This document shows positions 11,418 through 21,129 of a DNA stretch of 64,000 nt, piece after piece. Under the pieces are notes generated by a model, which worked only from the letters and a program-made list of their open reading frames with translations, had not been told where the DNA came from and did not search any database. Made by a program: the position numbers and the translations under genes. Each line of letters opens with the position of its first letter. Position 1 is the stretch's first letter. This DNA is from Daucus carota subsp. sativus (Eukaryota; Streptophyta; Magnoliopsida; Apiales; Apiaceae), in contig NC_030387.2 of NCBI RefSeq assembly GCF_001625215.2, positions 35,797,606 to 35,861,605 of the forward strand, read 5' to 3'.

Positions 11418-12923
11418 ATGGGGTGGATCGGAGAGCAAGTAGATTCAGTCAAGTCTATTCAATTCATAAAGTTTGCCACTCAGACCATCTCTCTCGGTCA
11501 TCTCTCTCTCTCTCCACATATTTATGTTTTTTGTACGGGATCTTTGATCTCTTTGTCAAGCTTGGAAAAGATAAAGTTTTGGACGTTGACAAGTAATCCT
11601 TTTTACGAATAAGAGATCTATTTTATTTTTCAGCTTCTTGATTTTGCAATTAGAGAATGTCCATTTTTTTTATAGGGCATAGTTTACAGTTCAGAGGTTT
11701 TAGCCTTTTGTTAATTTTTCTTGAACAAAAGGTGTACATTAATTTATTTATATTTTAAATAAATTTATCGTAGTAATTTTGTTTTACTATTTGTGGTGGG
11801 GGAGTAATTAATCTTGCATTTGTTTATCTATAGGCATGATTGTTACATTGGCACTAATTATATGGAAAGGATTGATGTGTGTAACTGGTGGCGAGTCACC
11901 TGTTGTGGTGCTTTCAGGAAGCATGGAGCCTGGCTTTAAGAGAGTATGTGCCTTAATCAAATATTTGCTTTTTAATTTTGACGTAACTGATATTTCTAGG
12001 AGCATATGTAATTTTTAGTGAATTTTCTAATCTGGCTGGCAAGAGGTCGTTTTTACCAGGTGCAAATAATTTGTAAATTACTCAGTATTGATAGGGCAAA
12101 AGTGTTTGTTCAATATGGCATTCTGCTAGCAAGTATTTAGCGTGTTATTGTTTGTTGTTTTAATAAATTTTGTGAATGCGGTGAGAATATCATACATTTC
12201 AACTGAAAATAATGCAGTGCGGATACTTTTGCATATGCTGTCGCAAATCTGGCCAGACAATATTGTGGGAAAACGTCAACTAATACAATTTGCCTGTGGG
12301 GGAGGGGGGATGGGGGTTCACATTTATATGATAGCTTTTTAAAATTCACATTTACATTCACATAATAATTTTTTAGTATTAAGTATATAATAGGTGTTTA
12401 ACATTTCTTATTTACATAAATAAGTCACTTATTTACATAAATGAGTCACTTATTTTCAGAAAAAAGTACTCATTTACATACTTTTGTTAGAAGTAACTAA
12501 TTTATTTCTGGAAAAAAAAAAGATAAGCAAAACGGGGTCATTATTACAATTAATTATACAGATACAAAACTTATCTTACTTCTTATTGTATGTTTTTTAT
12601 ACACAAATCTATGCTTTTGTTGCAGGGTGACATTTTATTCTTGCATATGAGCAAGGATCCAATTCGCGCTTGAGGAAAGTTTTGTGTTCAATATTGATGT
12701 AGGTGCTATCATATAGTTCTTATTTACTTTCTCGAGTGCATAGTTGACTCCTAGAAACATTCCAGTGTTGTCTGTTCAACTCTTCTCACAGTTTATGACT
12801 TTAATAGCAAGACTTTTTTTAGGTTATATATTGATTTCTAGGATATTGATAATAATCTCTATTTTTGGTACCATATTTGTCCTTGCAGGGCGTGAAATTT
12901 CTATTGTCCACCGAGTTATTAAG
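11418..12923 (+). pseudogene. Truncated SEC11-like signal peptidase catalytic subunit
   Basis: Four exons of the ER signal peptidase catalytic subunit: 11418-11496 (MGWIGEQVDSVKSIQFIKFA...), 11834-11943 (the TM segment, then [14 protein letters not shown] with the catalytic Ser), 12626-12702 (GDILFLHMSKDPIR) and 12899-12923 (ISIVHRVIK with the catalytic His). Splice sites are mostly intact. Exon 3 carries a small indel that produces a stop right after DPIRA. The expected C-terminal exons with the Asp-containing GDNN motif are missing; the sequence passes into a MITE at 13007. This is a DNA-level, intron-containing copy, downstream of and parallel to the GET3 and PPR fragments. Confidence 0.85.
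12400..12510. repeat. Short AT-rich repeats in the SEC11 fragment intron
   Basis: Three imperfect repeats of CTTATTTACATAAATGAGTC-like units lie in the intron before exon 3. A similar stretch with CACTTATTTTCAGGAAAAAA occurs near 27612, so both derive from a dispersed element that I cannot classify. Confidence 0.5.
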
Positions 12924-13006
12924 GTGAGCAATTTTGGATGTTTTATTTTATTTTAAAATTAATTCAGATGACATATTAGGAAAAATATCAAATTAAAAAG
13001 TAATTA

Positions 13007-13241
13007 CTCCCTCCGTCCCATTTTAACTGCTTTTGACTTTTTTACACGTATTTTAAGGTGTTAAAAAAATCACATCTAAACATAATTATTTTTTGTAAAA
13101 TTTATATCAAATAAAAGTTTAGAATCTAAACTTTTATTTGAGATAAGAATTGAAATTTTTTATTGAGTGTAGATATTGTTTTTTTACACCTCAATATACG
13201 TGTTAAAAAGTCAAACATCAGTTAAAATGGGACAGAGGGAG
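13007..13241. mobile_element. Stowaway-like MITE
   Basis: TIRs CTCCCTCCGTCCCATTTTAA and the near-complement TTAAAATGGGACAGAGGGAG, with TA at both flanks (13005-13006 and 13242-13243). Non-coding. It lies just beyond the truncation of the SEC11 fragment. Confidence 0.9.
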
Positions 13242-13559
13242 TACTAAATTTCAAATCTCGAAAAATAACAGGGGCCTAATTCCCTTCATTTTAAGTGTGG
13301 GTAACTCCCAATTTGATTTGCATTTAGAAGACAGAAATTTATCACCGAATTTAGAACATACACTAATACTAATGCACACTTTTTCTGGAAAACAAGCCAG
13401 GTTGAGGTGACCCCTAACCCGTGTATTGAGTATTACACAAAAAATACAGAGTCGACCTTGAAATACTACTTATACTCTGCAAACAAAGAAGGGATTAACA
13501 CTATATACGACAAAGACAACATAAGGGATATTATCGGAGAAAAATGTAAAATTTTGGCC

Positions 13560-13986
13560 CGATGCAACTTTAGTTTAGATGCGACTTTCTTTAACTGCTA
13601 GATGGAACTTTAATTTAGATGTGACTTATCGCGAGAGCTCACCTCGCATAACAAAGGATTGTTCAATATATGGGGTATCTGTACCCAGTTGGTGCTGATG
13701 GATATGAACAATGTTCTATCACCGGTTTTTTATGTGCGCAGGTCAATTGTGATTCCACTATTTTCAGTGATGTTGGTGTCGACTGGATTGCTCGAGAAAC
13801 TTTTGTAATCATTTTTATTATCAAGAATATCTATATTCTATCTGTTAAGCAATCTGAAAACAAAGCGGCTATTTGTTTAGCTCGATTTTTGTTTCACAAT
13901 CAGGTTGTAGTTGTCAGTTTGGGGGTTTGTCCCGACTGTGTTCTTATGTTTTATGTTCAATAAAATCTTATTGTTCGTCAAAAAAT
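13560..13986 (+). mobile_element. Probable 3' end of a decayed LINE
   Basis: A short frame reads NKAAICLARF and ends VCPDCVLMFYVQ before a stop, similar to the C-terminus of the RNase H domain of plant L1-type LINEs (N..AH.LAR, then a hydrophobic tail). A short 3' UTR ending TTGTTCGTCAAAAAA follows, the usual oligo-A end of such elements. The 5' part is missing or unrecognisable, and upstream frames are interrupted. No target duplication was found. Confidence 0.45.
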
Positions 13987-13999
13987 ACGTGTCGAGCAC

Positions 14000-15240
14000 T
14001 GCGAAAAAAGTGTAAAGAAATTAGAGGGATAGGAGTATTCTTCACCATATATATGAGCTTTACTTCTACTTATTCAAATTTATTTTTAAATTATATTCTG
14101 TCTCGGGGTTTTGGATCTCGATGTGCAAGACAAGGGTGGCTACTTCAAATTGCTTGTGTTCAACTCGTATATTGAATGTTTATAATGCGCCAGTCCAAAA
14201 AAAAATCTCAAAAGGACGACTCTATCTTCTAATGCTATACTCGAACATATACCGGAAGGGAAAGGAAGGAGTTTGTGTTTAAACTCAATCTAGATAACCA
14301 CAAAATGAGTGGACTCATTTAGAATTATGTTGTTCATGTCATTTTTATATCAAATTCTAATCTGGAAATAAAGTTCCGTCTTTACATGCATATGTATTCT
14401 GATGGTTAACAAGTCCTTTGGACATAGGTATACTATAAAACAAATGGGCATGCTATAAGACAAAGACGACAAGATATTACCAAACTTTTTAATAAGCACA
14501 TACTGAATAAAATATTGCTATTTAAAATTCGAAAGTATAATCTTCTTTGTTATCCATCCACAAAAAGTAAGGTTCTTGCCAATGAGGAGGAGTGTAACAA
14601 TTTCAAGTAAAATGTCAAGGGAATTGCTTCGACAAACGAAGGCAAAGGACACCATCAATGAGTCTGAACTCAACTCAGACGAAATTCTTTTCGTCGACCT
14701 CTTTATCAAACCAAATTGTGGTGATACCTTGCCTGATTGTGAGCTGTTGGACATGGCGAAAGATTAGATCAATGGAGAACCACAAGAGGTGCTACTGGGA
14801 TGGGAAGTGCACATAAGAGAAATGGAAAAATGAGAAATGTGATAAATTAGATGAAGATAGATAAGAAGTAACATTAGAGTTTGAACCTGAGATTTTCACT
14901 TCTTTGGTGAATGATCTCATTGTTAGTTTTTGAAGAAGTGGCTCAACCATACATTTTTTTTTCATAATCAAATAATATTGCCCGCTTGAAAAGTGTCTCT
15001 TCTTGTATATGGTGACTCTGGGTTATTTGCTTATATATATAACGATATATAGTTTTATGATGGTCCAACTTCAGGATAAACATTATTTACAAGTTAAAAT
15101 CTATGTATTAGGTCGTGATTTTTTGATCATCTCATGTTCGTGTCAATCGTTCCGTCCATTCAGCGCATAAGCTAAAAAATATAGCTTCATCGTGTCAATA
15201 CAACAATAACTCTACATGTTAAATAAAAAAAACTTTTAAC
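14000..15240. other. Non-coding stretch before the Helitron-type terminus
   Basis: No convincing gene. A 63-codon open stretch at 14576-14767 and its antisense frame match nothing I recognise. Sequence is AT-rich, and composition does not separate it from the flanks. It probably belongs to the same mobile unit as the captured gene fragments upstream. Confidence 0.4.
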
Positions 15241-15245
15241 ACAGC

Positions 15246-15275
15246 GCCCGTGCCTTGCACGGGCTTCTACGCTAG
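15246..15275 (+). mobile_element. Helitron-type 3' terminus
   Basis: A perfect 8-bp stem GCCCGTGC / GCACGGGC with a CTT loop (15246-15264) is followed 7 bases later by CTAG (15272-15275), then T. A GC-rich hairpin just before CTRR, inserted ahead of a host T, defines the 3' end of plant Helitrons, and the hairpin sequence is close to those I recall from plant Helitron families. Three parallel host gene fragments (10.3-12.9 kb) lie upstream on the same strand, as in gene-capturing non-autonomous Helitrons. No Rep/helicase is present, and the 5' end was not located. Confidence 0.75.
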
Positions 15276-15504
15276 TATTATATTATATTATATCATATTA
15301 TATAATATAATTTTGATCTTGTATCAATAATTTATTTATTCTATTAGATAGATTATCATTCTTTATGAAATATAACATAAAAGTTAGGAATGGAGTCGAA
15401 TCTCAACAAAACAAACGTGTACAAAATATTGTACACGATATATTTAAAATATAATATTATTTATATTTTAAATTAAAATATTTATTATTAATTTATTATA
15501 CACC

Positions 15505-15905
15505 TGATATAGAGAAAATGCCAAAAATAACACTTTTTCAGGGATCAAAATGCCCAAAATGACATCTGCGAAAAAAGATACGCATTTTACCCACTCAAAT
15601 ACGCATCTCACATATACGTACTGTATGTACTTTTTTAAAAAAAATAATAAAGAACGTGTATATATACAATGCGCATGCACTGTGCATAATGGTGGCATAC
15701 GCATTCTCCACAAGCGTGAATGTGCTGAGTCAGCAGCATATACGTATATGGAGAATTTGTTCACTACACACGCATATGGCAAATGCGTGTTTGAGTGGTC
15801 ATTTGAGGCACTGTTCCTGCACATATTCATGACAACACTATTTTGTGAAACTTGGTTATAAAAGGCACTCAATCTTTTTTTTTTTTTTTCGAGAAAGCAC
15901 TCAAC
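15505..15905. repeat. Imperfect inverted-repeat element
   Basis: ACCCACTCAAATACGCAT near 15590 pairs imperfectly with ATGCGTGTTTGAGTGGTC near 15783. The interior is rich in TACGTATA and GCGCATGC motifs. This palindromy yields open frames on both strands (up to 151 codons) with no protein similarity that I can see. Possibly a worn MULE-type MITE. A T-run at 15875-15889 is bordered by near-identical AAAGGCACTCAA and AAAGCACTCAA. Confidence 0.4.
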
Positions 15906-16224
15906 CCTCGATATATACCTCAAATATTTATTTATTTCTAATATAAGTCCTTATTAACGCGTTGTTCTAGTAAATTATACTTTCATAATTTATCTTGATA
16001 ATAACTCATCGACAAATTTGATTGTTTACCAATATAATTGAAGTCATTTTATCAATTTTTTGTTATTAATTGCTTAACCATATTATTTCATATTTTTAAA
16101 ATATATTAATAATTTTATTTATTTATTGATATTTAAAATTAATAAATCTTAAGACATTTCCTCATAAAAATATGTAATATTTTTTAATATAATATATCTA
16201 ACCAATTAGATATCTTTCGTTGTT

Positions 16225-16938
16225 TGAACTCGAGTTCATTAAAAACCGAGCCGCTTTTGAGTTGTTCACGAACAATACAAGTTCGGTCGAGGAGCCTAAT
16301 TCTTGAAAATTAGAAATTTTTAACGATATTTAACCATATAGATGTTCGTATATACTTATTTTAACGATATTACAAAAATATCAACAAAAATAACAAATAT
16401 ATTTGTAGTGTAATTTTAAAAGTCAACAGACGACATTACTATTACTTCAAACAAGTCTGGTCCAGAATTGATATTCTAATTTTTTTAATTATTTCTTAAA
16501 GATCCAACCGTACGGATGTAAAAATTTATTTATTTGATTATGTTAAAACAATATCAAAAAATAATAAATATATTTGATATAAAATTTAATAATTAACTAA
16601 TGAAACTACTACTACTTCAAAGAAATCTGGTCTCAATTTTTTTTTTATTTTTAAAAAAATATTCTTAGACAATCGAACGGTACATATGTAGGGATCTACT
16701 TATATTAATGATGTTACAAAGATATCAAAAATGACATGATCTTTATTTTTTACACATTAAAAGTTAAAAGTTCACACACACACATATATATATTCTATTT
16801 TAACGAGCCAAGCTCGAGTTTAACGAGTCGAACACTAATAATACTCTACTTGAATTTTTTAATGAAAATTTATTATTCGAACTCCATAACAAATCGAGTT
16901 GAGTTTGTTCGCGAACCACTCAACTTGTTTAGAGCCCT
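16225..16938. mobile_element. Degenerate relative of the GAGCCGAG element
   Basis: Starts with CTCGAGTTCATTAAAAACCG and GTTGTTCACGAAC and ends with GTTCGCGAACCACTCAA, then AGAGCCCT. It has the same kind of ends, spacing and interior (GATCCAACCGTACGGATGTA) as the element at 28894-29643, but is much more diverged. Confidence 0.5.
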
Positions 16939-18940
16939 ATTTGCTAGTCCATCTTTCTAAAATCTTCAAACTTTAAATAAGCGATAACTCAATATAATAT
17001 TAAAATTCAAGTTCGAATTCTCTCGGTCTCATTTATTTAAGTCAAAAATAATTTATCATTTGTTATATAAGTGTAGGTTGATGATAATTATGAAGTACGG
17101 GAAACGCATCTATGTACTCGAGCTCACTACCTTAATCCTTATATATAAAATACGTAAACAAAAATCTATACCGATCAACTGACATATTTCCAATACCTTG
17201 ATCCTTATAAATAAAATACATAAACACATAGTTCGGAAATTTGCAATTCTTATAAGAGAATACTTCTGTCCTAATCTCCCGATAATTTCCGCCAAAATCT
17301 AAAATCATAAAATTCTACTCTGCCACCTATCATCGTCAACCATCATTAATTCTAACAACCCTTCTAAACCGTGTTATATCATTGTATATTCCACATTATA
17401 CATCAGAAGAGTCATGATATTTGGTATTTTTTCAAGTTAATCACTTTGAAACCAGCCTAGTAAGCCATAGGCGATGCACTGGCCAAAGACAAGTTATGTG
17501 TTATTGCGTTTGATTTTCCAAGTTCTTTATTTAGTGTACAACTAACGCTATTAATTGTATATATTTTTATTTCATCGTCTTGTCTTTTTCTCTCAATTTT
17601 GAAATAAAGTAATTTTAGACATTGTTAATGTCCAAAATTCTAATACATCCCACCTTGCATAAGGGAACAGATTGTTGTTGGAGATACATTCTGAATCTGA
17701 TCTTCAAGCATCCAATTCTCCTAACTTCCAACCAATTTTGCTATCAAAATCGCACGTACCCCCACGTAGCAAGGTACTTGTCTTAATCATAGAGCTTCTC
17801 CATAATACCAATTAACAATAACATCAGTCCTCTTTCTCCATTCTTCTTAAATATAAATGCATCATTCTATACTTTATCCTCAAGGCTCAATGCATGAAGC
17901 ATGCATTTCAATTGAATCCACACGACTGTATGATAACATTATATATTGATGTATATATAGTTTAATTACGATCTCCTCTTAGCATTATAATATTTTGCGA
18001 AAAAATGTAGACTTGAAGCCTTTTCCTAACATACTTGAATTATGCTGTCAAAAAAAAAAAAAACATACTTGAATTATAAAAAAGTTATGGACGGACTTAG
18101 CAATAACAAGCTATGGACTTAACATAACAGTTAGCCATATAAGATATATGATCAATTAAAAAAAATATTGAACAATGGAATATGTTATTGACACACGACC
18201 ATCAGCTATTTCGCAGAAAGTAGAGAGATGCACTGAACTTTGTTTGAGTAGAGTGGAGCAGGAGTGCAAGGATTGTAATATACCTCTTATTTGATATTTA
18301 ACTAGCTAAAATTTAAAATGTTAGTTTGGAAATTAATCCATGATTAAAAATGTATGATGTTTGGCTTAACTTATAAGTAAAAAAATAGACCTATTTTTCA
18401 CCTTCAAAGCGTCATTGTCAGACACTACCTAGTTAATTTCACTCTGCATACTCTCAGATCGATCAGTTAATCGTATTTAAAGGAGTCCGATCTTAAAAAG
18501 TGATTAATATAATATACAATCAACTTTATTTTTTCTTAGTTTCCAGACAGTTAATCATATTCAGATGAGTTCGACAAGTGATTAATGCGATATACCATCA
18601 ACATAATTTTTTCTTCAGAAAGGCGTTAAGTCCAAATTTTTGATTTGTACTACAGTATCGACCAGCGGAAAATTGACTATTTTAGGGTTTTGCCTACCAG
18701 TTGCTGGTGGGGGAAAAACGCCGGTAACACATCTTTAACAATTAATCGATAGTTCTTGATCAGAGATCAGATGCTTATTGGGATAGAGGATAGCTTGCTG
18801 TTGTTATTTCTAACCCTGTCGAGAGGAACTACAGGAACACACACGGGAGGAAGTAAACTAGGCATTAAGGTACCATAATCTGGGACACCGCATATAATAC
18901 ACACGGGGGACATGTATCTTTGCTTAACAAACACAGAACA
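16939..18940. other. Intergenic, AT-rich
   Basis: No gene recognised. It holds short internal duplications (two CTTGATCCTTATA copies near 17135-17210, two related AGTTAATCGTATT / AGTTAATCATATT blocks near 18465-18560) and a microinsertion at 18028-18077 listed separately. Confidence 0.5.
18028..18077 (+). mobile_element. Microinsertion: oligo-A tail with 16-bp target duplication
   Basis: The direct repeat AACATACTTGAATTAT (18028-18043 and 18062-18077) brackets only GCTGTC plus 12 A (18044-18061). This is what a LINE-type target-primed event would leave if almost all the element was lost at its 5' side. Confidence 0.6.
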
Positions 18941-18949
18941 TTGTTGATA

Positions 18950-19164
18950 CTTCCTCTGTTTTCAAATATTTGACGTTTGATTTTTTGGTACACAATTTTA
19001 AGAGTTTTGACTGCATATTTAGAATTATTATTTTTAACTTTTTTTTTGAATAAAAATATTAATTTTATACTTTAATTCACAAAAAGAAAATTTTAAAAAT
19101 ATTAATTCTAGCACTTAAAAGTGTGTGCACAAAAGTCAAACGTCAAATATTTGAAAACAGAGGA
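18950..19164. mobile_element. Stowaway-like MITE
   Basis: Inverted ends CTTCCTCTGTTTTCAAATAT and ATATTTGAAAACAGAGGA, with matching subterminal TGACGTTTGA / TCAAACGTCA. TA precedes the left end. Non-coding. Confidence 0.75.
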
Positions 19165-19591
19165 ATTAATTCATGAGCAGATCTAGAAAGTCACATGAAA
19201 TGGCTGACATTCAACTTGCTAGTCCAGAATCGGTCTACACATGTTCATTTAAAATTGTATTTTTACATTAAAGTGTGTCGCACTGAAAGTTTTTAACATG
19301 ATATGTTACACAGTAATAATTCAACTGCAACATTACATGCAATCTAAAGAGTCTGACCACATCAAATGCCAAGTACTACTTGCATTTCTCATAAAGATAA
19401 ACTTCAAATCCACAAATTTAACACAGGTTAAAGAAATCCATCAAAAATAAAAAGGGTAAATTTTTTTGCAACTCAAACTGTTGTCTAAGCACTCATAAAA
19501 TTGCCGGAAATAACAAGATTTGGCTGTCATCTTTACAGGTAAGATATTGATATATTATTAGTACATGGAGCATATGTTATAAGTAAGCTTC

Positions 19592-20317
19592 TCAACTAAG
19601 CATCTGCATAGAGCCCACCATATGAGCTGCAGGCTGGCAAGGTCTGGCCAGAGCTGAATAATTCATATTCATCGCAGCTGCAGCCACGGTCCCAGGATAT
19701 CCAGCATTGCCCATTGGCCTATAGCTAGTTGTTGCCGCGCGTTCCAATGATTGCACCTGCTTCTTGAGGAACTTCATGTAATGAACTGCTTCATCCAGCA
19801 TGGATGCTGTATCCATTTTAGTACCTCCTGGAACAAGTCTCTGCAGAATCCTTATCTTTTCGCTGATTCGTTCCCTCCTCTGCCTTGCAGCAATGCTCTG
19901 TGGATCCTTGGATATTTTCACATTCCTTCTTTGTGGTGGCTTCACTGACTCAGGATCTATCTGAATGGGCTGCATGGCCGCCATCCGGAACATCATTTCC
20001 CTCATGGACTCCATGGAGTTTGTTTTCGCCATAACTGCTTCACTCGAATTAAAAGCCTGTGTTGGCATAGGACAGTTTTGTGGTAGAATTTGGGACATAA
20101 TTGTTTCTTGGACAGGGGAGTTTATGAATGAGTTATGAAATAGCGTCGTAGGCGCGGATTCATTGCTGCTGGAACTTCCTCCAGAGAATTCCATTTCAGC
20201 ATAATCATATATTTCCTGGAAATTACTCTGAGGGTATTGGCCTGGAAGCTTATCATGCTGCATTATCATTGTCATTATCTCCACTTGATCTTGTGCTGAT
20301 GCTTTCCCAAAATCCAT
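19592..20317 (-). CDS. HEC1/HEC2-like: HECATE-like bHLH transcription factor
   Basis: A single-exon 241-residue protein. Residues ~105-120 read [20 protein letters not shown], the block preceding the bHLH in HECATE1/2. The basic region and first helix follow ([20 protein letters not shown], then [20 protein letters not shown]). The second helix is [22 protein letters not shown], and the C-terminus ends MVGSMQMLS, like HEC1. HEC proteins are nuclear regulators of gynoecium, transmitting tract and shoot meristem development that dimerise with SPATULA. A SPATULA/ALCATRAZ-type gene lies at the far end of this window, probably by chance. The basic region lacks the canonical E-box Glu, as in the whole HEC clade, and has Gln where HEC1 has His (AARQRRER). 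A TATA-like TATATATA lies about 155 bp upstream. Confidence 0.93.
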   Translation of the reverse strand: MDFGKASAQDQVEIMTMIMQHDKLPGQYPQSNFQEIYDYAEMEFSGGSSSSNESAPTTLFHNSFINSPVQETIMSQILPQNCPMPTQAFNSSEAVMAKTNSMESMREMMFRMAAMQPIQIDPESVKPPQRRNVKISKDPQSIAARQRRERISEKIRILQRLVPGGTKMDTASMLDEAVHYMKFLKKQVQSLERAATTSYRPMGNAGYPGTVAAAAMNMNYSALARPCQPAAHMVGSMQMLS

Positions 20318-20470
20318 GTAAGCTAAATCAAGAAGTAATCGAAGAAAGAAACAAAATTACTTAAGAAACCAACAGTTTTGATCAAAATATGTTTGCTTGG
20401 GCAGTGGACTTATTAGCACTGTGATATGAATAGCAAGGCATGGGACTATGTCAGTGGAAGGGTATACGAC

Positions 20471-20478
20471 TATATATA
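20471..20478 (-). promoter_or_regulatory. TATA box of the HECATE-like gene
   Basis: TATATATA about 155 bases upstream of the start codon; the only strong TATA in the proximal upstream region. Position fits a leader of roughly 120 bases. Confidence 0.4.
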
Positions 20479-20671
20479 ACAGATTGTGTTGAATATAAAA
20501 CTATTATAATTTCTATTCAAGTGCTTGTATATTATTATATTAATTACATATCTATCTTTTTCTTCCTCTTTGGGCTTTCTTTTGAAATTGAAGCTCTTGA
20601 ATAGTTGAATCTATCCACCGCCAATTACACGGGAAACATTTAATGGGTTAGTTATCACAAGATTGATTGTA

Positions 20672-21128
20672 GGGGATGTTTGGATCGTGAGTGAGAATGA
20701 GAATGGGTATTCCAAGGGAATGTTAATAAATGATTTACTTTTAGGCTGTGTTCACTTGGAGTGAATGGAATGGAGGGAGAATGAAATGAATTTTGTACTA
20801 TAAAATGGTGTTGATCAAAGAAAATGTATATAGTTTTCATTCCTTCAATCATCCCAACCTTACTATTTTAACTATAATTCTAACCCACATGTTTTGGAAG
20901 GAATGTTCATTCCATTTCAACATCATGTTTCTTCACAACTTTCTTACCAAAAAATTAACTACATTCATATTTTGTCACCATTATCTCATACTTTCTTCTT
21001 TCTCCTTAAAACTTCTATATAATTTTTCATTCTATTCTCTCCTCATTCCATTCCGTGAAGTGAACACAGCCTTAGAGTGGAATTGAAATTCTCATTCATA
21101 TCACAAAATTGCTAATCCAAACACCAAC
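20672..21128. mobile_element. Outer Tourist-like MITE interrupted by another MITE
   Basis: The left end GGGGATGTTTGGATCGTGAG and right end GCTAATCCAAACACCAAC are imperfect inverted repeats, with GAATGAGAAT / ATTCTCATTC as the inner match. The intact element 20744-21071 sits inside it. Confidence 0.55.
20744..21071. mobile_element. Tourist-like (PIF/Harbinger) MITE with TTA duplication
   Basis: TIRs GGCTGTGTTCACTTGGAGTG and CACTT/CTTCACGGAA-type complement ending GTGAACACAGCC, with TTA on both flanks (20741-20743 and 21072-21074). A 3-bp TTA/TAA duplication is diagnostic for PIF/Harbinger. 328 bases, non-coding. Confidence 0.85.
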
Positions 21129-21129
21129 A

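Noticed and set aside
15468-15923. 151-codon minus-strand frame and a 103-codon plus-strand frame
   Set aside because: Both lie in an inverted-repeat element and arise from its palindromic structure; no protein similarity.
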